Of a stretch of 64,000 nt of DNA, positions 40,775 to 54,272 are shown piece after piece. Origin of the DNA: Chamaelirium japonicum. Its lineage: Eukaryota > Streptophyta > Magnoliopsida > Liliales > Melanthiaceae. The notes under the pieces were generated by a model. It was given only the letters and a program-made list of their open reading frames with translations. It was not told the origin of the DNA and made no database searches. The position numbers and the translations under genes were made by a program. Position 1 is the stretch's first letter. Each line of letters begins with the position of its first letter. The stretch lies in NCBI GenBank assembly GCA_947650365.1, contig CANTAL010000141.1, positions 62,001 through 126,000 of the forward strand, given 5' to 3'.

Positions 40775-41004
40775 TGTATGAATGAATTAGAATGGATCGT
40801 ACGAATGAATTAGAGTTGATACATTTGTGTGAATGAATTAGAATGGATCGTACGAATGAATTAGATTGGATCGTATGAATGAATTATAATGGATCATGCG
40901 AATGAATTAGAATAGATCATACGAATGAATTAGAATGGATCGTACGAATGAATTAGAATGGATACATTCGTGCAAAAGAATTAGAATGGATTGTATGAAT
41001 GAAT
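40771..41004 (-). repeat. Cassette A copy 3, truncated
   Basis: Left third of the cassette only; recombined into a B cassette at about 41,005, where GAATGGATAGATTCGTG begins. Confidence 0.88.
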
Positions 41005-43681
41005 TAGAATGGATAGATTCGTGTGAATGAATTTGAATGGATCGTACGAATGAATTAGAATGGATCGTACGAAGGAATTAGAATAGATCATACGAAGAAA
41101 TTAGAATGGATCGTACGAATGAATTAGAATGGATCGTATGAATGAATTAGAATGGATCGTGCGAATGAATTAAAATGGATCGTATGAATGAAATAGAATG
41201 GATCGTATGAATTAGAATGGATCGTACAAATGAAATAGAATGGATCGTACGAATGAATTAGAATAGATTGTGCGAATGGATTAGAATGGATCATACGAAT
41301 GAATTAGAATGGATCGTACGAATGAATTAGAATGGATCGTTCGAATGAATTAGAATAGATTGTGCGAATGTATTAGAATGGATCGTACGAATGAATTAGA
41401 AAGGATACATTCGTGCAAATGAATTAGAATGGATCGTATGAGTGAGAATGAATTAGAATGGATCGTGCGAATGAATTAGAATGGATCGTATTAATGAATT
41501 AGAATGGATCGTGCGAATGAATTAGAATGGATCGTACGAATGAGTAAGAATGGATCGTGCGAATGAATTAGAATGGATCATATGAATGAATTAGAATGGA
41601 TCGTATGAATGTATTAGAATGTCTCGTGCGAATGAATTAGAATGGATTGTATGAATGAATTAGAATAGATTGTGCGAATGAATTAGAATGGATCGTACGA
41701 ATGAATTAGAATGGATACATTCGTGCGAATGAATTAGAATGGATCGTATGAATGAATTAGACTCGATCGAACGAATGAATTAGAATGGATCATGCGAATG
41801 AATTAGAATGGATCGTGCGAATGAATTAGAATGGATCGTACGAATGAAATAGAATGGATTGTACGAATGAGATAGAATGGATCGTACGAATGAATTAGAA
41901 TGGATACATTCATGCGAATGAATTAGAATGGATCATACGAATGAATTAGAATGGATTCATTCGTGCGAATGAATTAGAATGGATCGTACGAATGAGTAAG
42001 AATGGATCGTACGAATGAATTAGAATGGATTGAATTAGAATGAATCGTACGAATGAATTAGAATGGATCGTACGAATGAATTTGAATGGATCGTACGAAT
42101 GAATTAGAATGGATTGAATTAGAATGAATCGTACGAATGAATTAGAATGAATCATACCGTACGAATGAATTAGAATGGATCATACGAAGGAATTAGAATG
42201 GATCGTACGAATGAATTAGAATGGATCGTACGAATGAATTAGAATGGATCGTACGAAGGAATTAGAATGGATCGTACGAAGGAATTAGAATAGATAGTAC
42301 GAATGAATTAGAATGGATACCTTCGTGCAAATGAATTAGATTGGATCGTACGAATGAGTAAGAATAGATCATACGAATGAAATAGAATGGATCGTATGAA
42401 TGAATTAGAATGGATCGTGCGAATGTATTAGAATGGATCATACGAATGAATTAGAATGGATTCATTCGTGCGAATGAATTAGAATGGATCGTACGAATGA
42501 GTAAGAATGGATCGTACGAATGAATTAGAATGGATTGAATTAGAATGAATCGTACAAATGAATTAGAATGGATCGTACGAATAAATTAGAATAGATCGTA
42601 CGAATAAATTAGAATGGATTGAATTAGAATGAATCGTACGAATGAATTAGAATGAATCATACCGTACGAATGAATTAGAATGGATCATACGAAGGAATTA
42701 GAATGGATCGTACGAATGAATTAGAATGGATCGTACGAATGAATTAGAATGGATCGTACGAAGGAATTAGAATGGATCGTACGAAGGAATTAGAATGGAT
42801 AGTACGAATGAATTAGAATGGATCATGCTAATGAATTAGAATTGATCGTACGAATGAATTAGAATAGATTGTGCGATTGAATTAGAATAGATCGTACGAA
42901 TGAATTGGAATGGATACATTCGTTCGAATGAATTAGAATGGATCGTATGAATGAATTAGAGTGGATACATTCGTACAAATGAATTAGAATGGATCGTACG
43001 AATGAATTAGAATGGATACATTCGTGCAAATGAATTAGAATGGATCATATGAATGAATTAGAATAGATCGTTTGAGTGAATGCGAATGGATCGTGCGAAT
43101 GAATTAGAATGGATTGTACGAATGAATTAGAATGGATCGTACGAATGAATTAGAATGGATACATTCGTGCGAATTAATTAGAATGGATCGTATGAATGAA
43201 TTAGAATGGATTGTACGAATAAATTAGAATGGATCGTACGAATGAATTAGAATAGATTGTATGAATGAATTAGAATGGATCGTACGAATGAATTAGAATG
43301 GATCATACGAATGAATTAGAATGGATCGTACGAATGAATTAGAATGGATACATTCGTGCGAATGAATTAGAATGGATCATACGAATGAATTAGAGTTGAT
43401 ACATTCGTGTGAATGAATTAAAATGGATAATACGAATGAGTAAGAATGGATCGTAGAATTAGAATGGATCGTATGAATGAATTAGAATGGATACATACGA
43501 ATGAATTAGAATGGATCGTATGAATGAATTAGAATGGATCGTGCGAATGAATTAGAATGGATCGTACGAATGAATTAGAATGGACCGTATGAATGAATTA
43601 GAATGGATCGTAGTAATGAATTAGAATGGATCCTACTAATGAATTAGAATAGATTGTGCGAATGAATTAGAATGGATCTGG
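40775..43681 (-). repeat. Satellite block 43, reverse, 2.9 kb
   Basis: Starts as cassette A copy 3 but switches at about 41,005 to a B cassette (GAATGGATAGATTCGTG). Bases about 41,400-42,420 then match 50,560-51,560 at an offset of 9,161, falling to 9,138 after one unit change. F at 42149 and 42654; E at 42315. Ends in a type-4 junction (43675-43690). Confidence 0.93.
41120..41310 (-). repeat. B cassette, partial reverse copy
   Basis: Has the TTAAAATGG unit, the 19-bp unit and GAATGGATTAG, then leaves B at CATACGAATGAATTAG instead of CATACGATTGAGTAAG. Confidence 0.85.
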
Positions 43682-44749
43682 ATCGTGTATCCATTCTAAT
43701 TCATTCGTACGACCTATTCTAATTCATTCGCACGATCCATTCTAATTCATTCGTACGATCCATTCTAATTCATTCGTACGATTCATTCTAATTCAATCCA
43801 TTCTAATTCATTCGTACGATCCATTCTTACTCATTCGTACGATCCATTCTAATTCATTCGCACGAATGAATCCATTCTAATTCGTTCGTATGATCCATTC
43901 TAATTCATTCGCATGAATGTATCCATTCTAATTCATTCGTACGATCCATTCTATCTCATTCGTACAATCCATTCTATTTCATTCGTACGATCCATTCTAA
44001 TTCATTCGCACGATCCATTCTAATTCATTCGCATGATCTATTCTAATTCATTCGTACGATCGATTCTAATTCATTCATACGATCCATTCTAATTCATTCG
44101 CCTCAATGTATCCATTCTAATTCCTTTGTACGATCCATTCTAATTCATTCGTACGATCCATTCTAATTCATTCATACGATCCATTCTAATTCCTTCGTAT
44201 GATCCATTCTAATTCATTCGTATGGTATGATTCATTCTAATTCAATCGTACGATTCATTCTAATTCAATCCATTCTAATGAATTCGTACGATCCATTCTA
44301 ATTCATTCGTACGATCCATTCCAATTCATTCATACGATTCATTCTAATTCAATCCATTCTAATTCATTCATACGAACCATTCTTACTCATTCGTACGATC
44401 CATTCTAATTCATTTGCACGAATGAATCTATTCTAATTCATTCGTATGATCCATTCTAATTCATTCGCATGAATGTATCCATTCTAATTCATTCGTACGA
44501 TCCATTCTATCTCATTCGTACAATCCATTCTATTTCATTCGTACGATCCATTCTAATTCATTCGCACGATCCATTCTAATTCATTCGCATGATCCATTCT
44601 AATTCATTCGTACGATCGATTCTAATTCATTCATACGATCCACTCTAATTCATTCGCACGAATGTATCCATTCTAATTCATTCATACGATCCATTCTAAT
44701 TCATTCGCACAATCTATTCTAATTCATTCGTGCGAATCCATTCAATTTC

Positions 44750-45970
44750 ATTCGTACGATCCATTCTAATTCATTCGCACGATCCATTCTAATTCATTCG
44801 TACGATCCATTCTAATTCATTTGTACGATCCATTCTAATTCATTCGCACAATCTATTCTAATTCATTCGTACGATCCCTTCTAATTCATTCGCACGATCC
44901 ATTCTAATTCATTCATACGATCCATTCTATTTCATTCGTACGATCCATTCTTACTCATTCGTACGATCCATTCTAATTCATTTGCACGAAGGTATCCATT
45001 CTAATTCATTCGTACTATCCATTCTAATTCCTTCGTACGATCCATTCTAATTCCTTCGTACGATCCATTCTAATTCATTCGTACGATCCATTCTAATTCC
45101 TTCGTATGATCCATTCTATTTCAATCGTACGGTATGATTCATTCTAATTCATTCGTACGATTCATTCTAATTCAATAGATTCTAATTCATTCGTACGATC
45201 CATTCTAATTCGTTCGTATGATCCATTCTAATTAATTCGTATGATTTATTCTAATTCAATCCATTCTAATTCATTCGTACGATCCATTCTTACTCATTCG
45301 TATGATCCATTCTAATTCATTCGCATGAATGAATCCATTCTAATTCATTCGCATGAATGAATCCTTTCTAATTCATTCGTATGATCCATTCTAATTCATT
45401 CGCATGAATGTATCCATTCTAATTCATTCGTACGATCCATTCTATCTCATTCGTACAATCCATTCTATTTCATTCGTACGATCCATTCTAATTCATTCGC
45501 ACGATCCATTCTAATTCATTCGCATGATCCATTCTAATTCATTCGTACGATCCATTCTAATTCATTCATACGATCCATTCTAATTCATTCGCACGAATGT
45601 ATCCATTCTAATTCATTCGTACGATCCATTCTAATACATTCGCACAATCTATTCTAATTCATTCATACGATCCATTCTAATTTATTCGCACGATCCATTC
45701 TAATTCATTCATACGATCCATTCTAATTCATTCATATAATCCATTCTAATTCATTCGCACGATCCATTCTTACTCATTCGTACGATTCATTCTAATTCAT
45801 TCGCACGATCCATTCTAATTCATTAATACGATCCATTCTAATTCATTCGCACGATCCATTCTAATTCATTCACACTCATACGATCCATTCTAATTCATTC
45901 GCACGAATGTATCCTTTCTAATTCATTCGTACGATCCATTCTAATTCATTCGCACAATCTATTCTAATTC
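44750..45970 (+). repeat. H cassette, tandem copy 1 (1,221-bp period)
   Basis: Order: E (44984), CGTACTATCC, CCTTCG units, F (45126), 15-bp units, CTATCTCATTCG, CGCATGATCC, ATTAATACG, 29-bp unit (45871). It carries one extra pair of 23-mer and 28-mer units near 45,330-45,370 relative to copy 2. Confidence 0.88.
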
Positions 45971-47263
45971 ATTCGAACGATCCATTCTAATTCATTCGTA
46001 CGATCCATTCTAATTCATTCGTACGATCCATTCTAATTCATTCGTACGATCCATTCTAATTCATTCGCACAATCTATTCTAATTCATTCGTATGATCCAT
46101 TCTAATTCATTCGCACGATCCATTCTAATTCATTCATACGATCCATTCTATTTCATTCGTACGATCCATTCTTACTCATTCGTACGATCAATTCTAATTC
46201 ATTTGCACGAAGGTATCCATTCTAATTTATTCGTACTATCCATTCTAATTCCTTCGTACGATCCATTCTAATTCCTTCGTACGATCCATTCTAATTCATT
46301 CGTACAATCCATTCTAATTCCTTCGTATGATCCATTCTAATTCATTCGTACGGTATGATTCATTCTAATTCATTCGTACGATTCATTCTAATTCAATCCA
46401 TTCTAATTCATTCGTACGATCCATTCTAATTCATTCGTACGATTCATTCTAATTCAATCCATTCTAATTCATTCGTACAATCCATTCTTACTCATTCGTA
46501 CGATCCATTCTAATTCATTCGCACGAATGAATCCATTCTAATTCATTCGTATGATCCATTCTAATTCATTCGCATTAATGTATCCATTCTAATTCATTCG
46601 TACGATCCATTCTATCTCATTCGTACAATCCATTCTATTTCATTCGTACGATCCATTCTAATTCATTCGCACGATCCATTCTAATTGATTCGCATGATCC
46701 ATTCTAATTCATTCGTACGATCGATTCTAATTCATTCATACGATCCATTCTAATTCATTCGCACGAATGTATCCATTCTAATTCATTCGTACGATCCATT
46801 CTAATTCATTCGCACAATCTATTCTAATTCATTCATACGATCCATTCTAATTTATTCGCACGATCCATTCTAATTCATTCATTTGATCCATTCTAATTCA
46901 TTCATATGATCCATTCTAATTCATTCGCACGATCCATTCTTACTCATTCGTACGATCCATTCTAATTCATTCGCACGATCCATTCTAATTCATTAATACG
47001 ATCCATTCTAATTCATTCGCACGATCCATTCTAATTCATTCACACTCATACGATCCAGTCTAATTCATTCGCACGAATGTATCGTTTCTAATTCATTCGT
47101 ACGATCCATTCTAATTCATTCGCATAATCTATTCTAATTCATTCGAACGATCCATTCTAATTCATTCGTACGATCCATTCTAATTCATTCGTACGATCCA
47201 TTCTAATTCTTTCGCACGAATGTATCCATTCTAATTCATTCGTACGATCCATTCTAATTCATG
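45971..47263 (+). repeat. H cassette, tandem copy 2
   Basis: E (46205) and F (46347) are both 1,221 bp from copy 1, and the 29-bp unit is at 47041. It runs into the A6 landmark. The same cassette order occurs at about 38,800-40,126. Confidence 0.88.
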
Positions 47264-47294
47264 AGCACGAAAAAACATGATCCACTCACATACG
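47264..47294 (+). repeat. A6-containing landmark, copy 3
   Basis: One CpG transition (ACATGATCC for ACACGATCC); preceded by ATGAGCACG rather than ATTAGCACG. Confidence 0.93.
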
Positions 47295-47425
47295 AATAAA
47301 TTAGTATGAATTAGAACGGATTGTGTGAATGAATTAGAATGGATCGTATGAATGAATTAGAATGGATCGTGCGAATGAATTAGAATGGATCGTACGAAGG
47401 AATTAGAAAGGATCGTACGAATGAA
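47290..47425 (-). repeat. Satellite block 45, reverse, about 135 bp
   Basis: Copy of blocks 37 and 41 shortened by about one unit, between the A6 landmark and the GAATTC at 47423-47428. Confidence 0.92.
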
Positions 47426-47886
47426 TTCGAATGTATCCTTTCTAATTCATTCGTACGATCCATTCTAATTCCTTCGTACGATCCATTCCAATTCATTCGT
47501 ACGATCCATTCTAATTCATTCGCACAATCCATTCTAAGTCATTCGTACGATCCATTCTATTTCATTCATACGATCCATTCTAATTCATTCATACGATATA
47601 TTCTAATTCTTTCGCACGAATGTATCCATTCTAATTCATTCGTACGATCCATTCTAATTCATTCGCACGATCCATTCTAATTCATTCATACAATCCATTC
47701 TAATTCTTTTGCACGAATGTATCCATTCTAATTCATTCGTTCGATCCATTCTAATTCATTCGTACGATCCATTCTAATTCATTCGCACGATCCATTCTAA
47801 ATCATGCATACGATCCAATCTAATTCATTCATACGATCCATTCTAATTCATTCGCACGAATGTATCCATTCTAATTCATTCGTACA
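47426..47886 (+). repeat. Satellite block 46, forward
   Basis: Copy of blocks 38 and 42. The switch has mutated from TACATGTATG to TACATATATG (47883). Confidence 0.92.
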
Positions 47887-48583
47887 TATATGAATGAATT
47901 AGAATGGATCGTACGAATGAATTAGAGTTGATACATTCGTGCGAATGAATTAGAATGGATCGTACGAATGAATTAGATTGGATCGTATGAATGAATTATA
48001 ATGGATCATGCGAATGAATTAGAATAGATCATACGAATGAATTAGAATGGATCGTACGAATGAATTAGAATGGATACATTCGTGCAAAAGAATTAGAATG
48101 GATTGTATGAATGAATTAGAATAGATCGTGCGAATGAATTAGAATAGATACATTCGTGCGAATGAATTAGAATGGATCGTATGAATGAATTAGATTGGAT
48201 CGTATGAATGAATTAAAATGGATCGTGCGAATGAATTAGAATGGATCGTACGAATGAATTAGAATGGATCGTTTGAATGAATTAGAATGGATCGTACTTA
48301 TGAATTAGAATGGGTCATACGAATGAAATAGAATGGATCGTACGAAGGAATTAGAAAGGATCGTACAAACGAATTAGAATGGATCGTATGAATGAAATAG
48401 AATAGATCGTACGAATGAATTAGAATGGATCGTATGAATGAATTAGATTGGATCGTATGAATGAATTAGAATGGATTGTACGAATGAAATAGAATAGATC
48501 GTACGAATGAATTAGAATGGATCGTGCGAATGAATTAGAATGGGTTGTACGAATGAATTAGAATGGATACACGATCCAGATCC
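47883..48583 (-). repeat. Cassette A copy 4
   Basis: Full copy, offset 10,984 from copy 2. The flanks match for roughly 1.86 kb in total (about 47,264-49,120). Confidence 0.93.
47887..48575 (-). repeat. Satellite block 47, reverse, cassette A copy 4
   Basis: Right edge ATACACGATCCAGATCC at 48567-48583. It lies 10,984 bp from copy 2 and 8,399 bp from copy 5, measured at both edges. Confidence 0.94.
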
Positions 48584-49532
48584 ATTCTAATTCATTCGCA
48601 CAATCTATTCTAATTCACTCGTAGGATCCATTCTAATTCATTACTACGATCCATTCTAATTTATTCATACGATCCATTCTAATTCATTCATACGATCCAT
48701 TCTAATTCATTCGCACGATCCATTCTAATTCATTCATACGATCCATTCTAATTCATTCGTACGATCTATTCTATTTCATTCGTACAATCCATTCTTACTC
48801 AATCGTATGATCCATTCTAATCCATTCGCACAATCTATTCTAATTCATTCGTACGATCCATTCTATTTCATTCGTACGATCTATTCTATTTCATTCGTAC
48901 AATCCATTCTAATTCATTCATACGATCCAATCTAATTCATTCATACGATCCATTCTAATTCATTCGTACGATCTATTCTATTTCATTCATACGATCCATT
49001 CTAATTCGTTTGTACGATCCTTTCTAATTCCTTCGTACGATCCATTCTATTTCATTCGTATGACCCATTCTAGTTCATAAGTAAGATCCATTCTAATTCA
49101 TTCAAACGATCCATTCTAATTCATTCATACATTCCATTCTAATTCATTCATACGCCATTCTAATTCATTCGTACGATCCATTCTATCTCATTCGTACAAT
49201 CCATTCTATTTCATTCGTACGATCCATTCTAATTCATTCGCACGATCCATTCTAATTCATTCGCACGATCCATTCTAATTCATTCATACGATCCATTCTA
49301 TTTCATTCGTACGATCCATTCTTACTCATTCATATGATCCATTCTAATTCATTTGCACGAAGGTATCCATTCTAATTCATTCGTACTATCCATTCTAATT
49401 CCTTCGTACGATCCATTCTAATTCCTTCGTACGATCCATTCTAATTCATTCGTACGATCCATTTTAATCCATTCTAATTCATTCGTACGATCCATTCTAA
49501 TTCATTCGCACGATCCATTCAAATTCATTCGT
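48576..49532 (+). repeat. Satellite block 48, forward
   Basis: The first part duplicates 37,591-38,130. From about 49,160 it turns into an E cassette (E at 49355-49368). Flips at TTCATTCGTACGAATGAA, a palindrome centred at 49532/49533 whose 21-bp arms differ by one base. Confidence 0.93.
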
Positions 49533-50082
49533 ACGAATGAATTAGAATGGATCATACGAAGGAATTAGAATGGATCGTACGAATGAATTAGAATGGATCG
49601 TACGAATGAATTAGAATGGATCGTACGAAGGAATTAGAATGGATAGTACGAATGAATTAGAATGGATACCTTCGTGCAAATGAATTAGAATGGATCGTAC
49701 GAATGAGTAAGAATGGATCGTACGAATGAAATAGAATGGATCGTATGAATGAATTAGAATGAATCGTGTGAAAGAATTAGAATGGATTGTACGAATGAAT
49801 TAGAACGGATCGTATGAATGAATTTAAATGGATCGTACGAATGAATTAGAATGGATCGTACGAATGAATTAGAATGGATACATTCGTGCAAATGAATTAG
49901 AATGGATACATTCATGGGCATGAATTAGAATGGATCGTACGAATGAATTAGAATGGATCGTACGAATGAATTAGAATGGATCGTGCGAATGAATTAGAAT
50001 GGATCGTACGAATGAATTAGAAGGGATCGTACGAAGGAATTAGAATGGATCGTATGAATGAATTAGAAAGGATACATTCGAA
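49533..50082 (-). repeat. Satellite block 49, reverse
   Basis: E in reverse at 49664-49677. From about 49,651 this is the left copy of the 12,314-bp-spaced duplication. Ends in a type-5 junction with GAATTC at 50080-50085. Confidence 0.94.
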
Positions 50083-50243
50083 TTCATTCGTACGATCCAT
50101 TCTAATTCCTTCGTACGATCCATATTCTAATTCATTCGCACGATCCATTCTAATTCATTCGCACGATCCATTCTAATTCATTCATACGATCCATTCTTAT
50201 TCATTCCCACAATCCATTCTAATTCATTCTAATTTATTCGTAT
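50083..50243 (+). repeat. Satellite block 50, forward, mirror image of block 37
   Basis: Lies between a type-5 junction (left) and the A6 landmark in reverse (50239-50269), the opposite order to 36,255-36,444. The whole two-junction cassette was therefore inverted. Confidence 0.93.
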
Positions 50244-50269
50244 GTGAGTGGATCGTGTTTTTTCGTGCT
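50239..50269 (-). repeat. A6-containing landmark, copy 4, inverted
   Basis: Reverse complement (TGGATCGTGTTTTTTCGTG), lying to the right of the type-5 junction instead of the left, which shows inversion of the whole cassette. Confidence 0.93.
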
Positions 50270-51644
50270 AATAAATTAGAATGGATCGTACGAATGAATT
50301 AGAATGGATACATTCGTGCGAATGAATTAGAATGGATCGTACGAAAGAATTAGAATGGATCGTACGAATGAATTAGAATGGATCATGCTAATGAATTAGA
50401 ATGGATCGTGCGAATGAATTAGAATGGATCATGCGAATGAATTAGAATGGATCGTACGAATGAATTAGAATGGATCGTACGAATGAATTAGAATGGATCG
50501 TTCGAATGAATTAGAATAGATTGTGCGAATGAATCAGAATGGATTGTACGAATGAATTAGAAAGGATACATTCGTGCGAATGAATTAGAATGGATCGTAT
50601 GAGTGTGAATGAATTAGAATGGATCGTGCGAATGAATTAGAATGGATCGTATTAATGAATTAGAATGGATCGTGCGAATGAATTAGAATGGATCGTACGA
50701 ATGAGTCAGAATGGATCGTGCGAATGAATTAGAATCGATCATATGAATGAATTAGAATGGATCGTATGAATGAATTAGAATGGATCGTGCGAATAAATTA
50801 GAATGGATCGTATGAATGAATTAGAATAGATTGTGCGAATGAATTAGAATGGATCGTACGAATGAATTAGAATGGATACATTCGTGCGAATGAATTAGAA
50901 TGGATCGTATGAATGAATTAGAATCGATCATACGAATGAATTAGAATGGATCATGCGAATGAATTAGAATGGATCGTGCGAATGAATTAGAATGGATCGT
51001 ACGAATGAAATAGAATGGATTGTACGAATGAGATAGAATGGATCGTACGAATGAATTAGAATGGATACATTCATGCGAATGAATTAGAATGGATCATACG
51101 AATGAATTAGAATGGATTCATTCGTGCGAATGAATTAGAATAGATCGTACGAATGAGTAAGAATGGATCGTACGAATGAATTAGAATGGATTGAATTAGA
51201 ATGAATCGTACGAATGAATTAGAATGGATCGTACGAATGCATTAGAATGGATCGTACGAATGAATTAGAATGGATTGAATTAGAATGAATCGTACGAATG
51301 AATTAGAATGAATCATACCGTACGAATAAATTAGAATGGATCATACGAAGGAATTAGAATGGATCGTACGAATGAATTAGAATGGATCGTACAAAGGAAT
51401 TAGAATGGATCGTACGAAGGAATTAGAATGGATAGTACGAATGAATTAGAATGGATACCTTCGTGCAAATGAATTAGAATGGATCGTACGAATGAGTAAG
51501 AATGGATCGTACGAATGAAATAGAATGGATCGTATGAATGAATTAGAATGGATCGTGCGAATGAATTAGAATGGAACGTACGAATGAATTAGAATAGATT
51601 GTGCGAATGAATTACAATGGATCGTACGAATGAATTAGAATGGA
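50244..51644 (-). repeat. Satellite block 51, reverse, 1.4 kb
   Basis: Contains GTATGAGTGTGAATG (50,597), F in reverse (51310) and E in reverse (51453-51466). Nearly identical to block 63. Ends at the perfect palindrome AATGGATCCATT centred at 51644/51645. Confidence 0.94.
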
Positions 51645-52001
51645 TCCATTCGTATCCATTCTAATTCATTCGTACGTTCCATTCGTATCCATTCTAATTC
51701 ATTCGTACGTTCCATTCTAATTCATTCGTAAGATCCATTCTAATTCATTCATACGAACTATTCTAATTCATTCATACAATCCATTCTAATTCCTTCGTAC
51801 GATCCATTCTAATTCATTCGTATGATCCATTCTAATTCATTCGTACAATCCATTCTAATTCATTCGCACGATCCATTCGCATTCAGTCAAATGATCCATT
51901 CTAATTCATTCATATGATCCATTCTAATTCATTCTTACTCATTCGTACGATCCACGATCCATTCTAATTCATTCATATAATCCATTCTAATTCATTCGCA
52001 C
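51645..52001 (+). repeat. Satellite block 52, forward
   Basis: Starts CCATTCGTATCCATTC with CGTACGTTCC units, the opening of the 1.67-kb tandem cassette. Ends at CGCACGGATAAATGAATTAG, repeated exactly at 53,695. Confidence 0.93.
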
Positions 52002-53332
52002 GGATAAATGAATTAGAATAGATCGTATGAATGAATTAGATTGGATCTTATTAATGAATTAGAATGGATCGTGCGAATGAATTAGAATGGATCGTACGAA
52101 TGAATTAGAATGGATTGAATTAGAATGAATCGTACGAATGAATTAGAATGAATCATACCGTACGAATGAATTAGAATGGATCATACGAAGGAATTAGAAT
52201 GGATCGTACGAATGAATTAGAATGGATCGTACGAATGAATTAGAATGGATCGTACGAAGGAATTAGAATGGATCGTACGAAGGAATTAGAATGGATAGTA
52301 CGAATGAATTAGAATAGATACCTTCGTGCAAATGAATTAGAATGGATCGTACGAATGAGTAAGAATGGATCGTACGAATGAAATAGAATGGATCGTATGA
52401 ATGAATTAGAATGGATCGTGCGAATGAATTAGAATGGATCGTACGAATGAATTAGAATAGATTGTGCGAATGAATTAGAATGGATCGTACGAATAAATTA
52501 GAATGGATCGTACGAATGAATTAGAATGGATCGTATGAATGAATTAGAATGGATCGTGCGAATGAATTAGAATGGATCGTACGAATGAAGTAGAATGGAT
52601 TCGCACGAATGTATCCATTCTAATTCATTCGTACGATCCATTCTAATTCATTCGTATAATCCATTCTAATTCATTCGCACGATCCATTCGCATTTAGTCA
52701 AACGATCCATTCTAATTCATTCATATGATCCATTCTAATTCATTCGCACGAATGTATCCATTCTAATTCATTCGTACGATCCATTCTAATTCATTTGTAC
52801 GAATGTATCCACTCTAATTCATTCATACGATCCATTCTAATTCATTCGTACGAATGTATCCATTGCAATTCATTCGTACGATCCATTCTAATTCATTCGC
52901 ACAATCTATTCTAATTCATTAGTACGATCCATTCTAATTCATTCGTACGATCCATTCTAATTCATTAGCATGATCCAAATTCATTTATCCGTACGATCTA
53001 TTCTATTTCATTCGTACGATCCATTCTTATCGAACGATCCATTCTAATTCATTCGCACGATCCATTCTCCATTCTAATTCCTTCGTACGATCCATTCTAA
53101 TTCCTTTGTATCCATTCTAATTCACTCATACGATCCATTCTAATTCATTCATACGATCCATTCTAATTCATTCGCATGAATGTATCCATTCTAATTCATT
53201 CGTACGATCCATTCTAATTCATTCGCACAATCTATTCTAATTCATTCATACGATCCATCCTAATTCATTCACACGAATGTATCCATTCTAATTCATTCGT
53301 ACAATCCATTCTATTTCATTCGTACGATCCAT
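51660..53332. repeat. Tandem 1.67-kb cassette, copy 1
   Basis: CGTACGTTCC at 51704 recurs at 53377 (offset 1,673). TCCACGATCC at 51951 recurs at 53647 (1,696, one extra unit). CATTTAGTCA at 52691 matches CATTCACTCA at 54364 (1,673 again). Each copy contains a plus-minus-plus orientation mosaic. Confidence 0.9.
52002..52598 (-). repeat. Satellite block 53, reverse
   Basis: F at 52150 and an E variant (AGATACCTTCGTGC, 52316-52329). Ends in a type-1 junction with one change (GAAGTAGAATGG). Confidence 0.93.
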
Positions 53333-53697
53333 TCTTACTCATTCGTACGATCCATTCGTATCCATTCTAATTCATTCGTACGTTCCATTCTAATTCATTC
53401 GTAAGATCCATTCTAATTCATTCATACGATCTATTCTAATTCATTCATACAATCCATTCTAATTCCTTCGTACGATCCATTTTAATTCATTCGTACGATC
53501 CATTCTAATTCTTTCGTACGATCCATTCTAATTCATTCGTACAATCCATTCTAATTCATTCGCACGATCCATTCGCATTCACTCAAACGATCCATTCTAA
53601 TTCATTCATATGATCCATTCTAATTCATTCTTACTCATTCGTACGATCCACGATCCATTCTAATTCATTCATATGATCCATTCTAATTCATTCGCAC
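52599..53697 (+). repeat. Satellite block 54, forward, with D
   Basis: D in forward orientation at 52972-52990; the CGTACGTTCC unit at 53377 opens tandem copy 2. Flips at CGCACGGATAAATGAATTAG. Confidence 0.93.
52972..53366 (+). repeat. D cassette in forward orientation
   Basis: Same order, with CTTATCGAACG for CTTATCGCACG. Runs directly into the CGTACGTTCC unit of tandem copy 2. Confidence 0.89.
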
Positions 53698-54272
53698 GGA
53701 TAAATGAATTAGAATAGATCGTATGAATGAATTAGATTGGATCGTATTAATGAATTAGAATGGATCGTGCGAATGAATTAGAATGGATCGTACGAATGAA
53801 TTAGAATGGATTGAATTAGAATGAATCGTACGAATGAATTAGAATGAATCATACCGTACGAATGAATTAGAATGGATCATACGAAGGAATTAGAATGGAT
53901 CGTACGAATGAATTAGAATGGATCGTACGAATGAATTAGAATGGATCGTACGAAGGAATTAGAATGGATCGTACGAAGGAATTAGAATGGATAGTACGAA
54001 TGAATTAGAATGGATACCTTCGTGCAAATGAATTAGAATGGATCGTACGAATGAGTAAGAATGGATCGTACGAATGAAATAGAACGGATCGTATGAATGA
54101 ATTAGAATGGATCGTGCGAATGAATTAGAATGGATCGTACAAATGAATTCGAATAGATTGTGCGAATGAATTAGAATAGATCGTACGAATGAATTAGAAT
54201 GGATCGTACGAATGAATTAGAATGGATCATGCGAATAAATTAGAATGGATCGTACGAATGAAATAGAATGGA
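53698..54272 (-). repeat. Satellite block 55, reverse
   Basis: Copy of block 53: F at 53846, E at 54012-54025, type-1 junction at 54,272. Confidence 0.93.

Larger units (their letters stand above)
43682..47289 (+). repeat. Satellite block 44, forward, 3.6 kb, tandem H cassettes
   Basis: E at 44984 and 46205 and F at 45126 and 46347 are both 1,221 bp apart, defining tandem H cassettes. A degenerate F (44219) marks an older partial copy to the left. 29-bp units lie at 45,871 and 47,041. The A6 landmark (47264-47294) ends the block. Confidence 0.94.
49651..51686. repeat. Large direct duplication, left copy (about 2.04 kb)
   Basis: Matches 61,965-64,000 at a constant offset of 12,314 with no length change: E (49664), GAATTC (50080), A6 landmark (50239), F (51310), E (51453) and the GGATCC switch (51644) all keep the same offset. 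I saw only a few substitutions, for example near 50,346, 51,424 and 51,668. It spans three strand switches, so the duplicated piece was already a mosaic of orientations. Confidence 0.95.
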
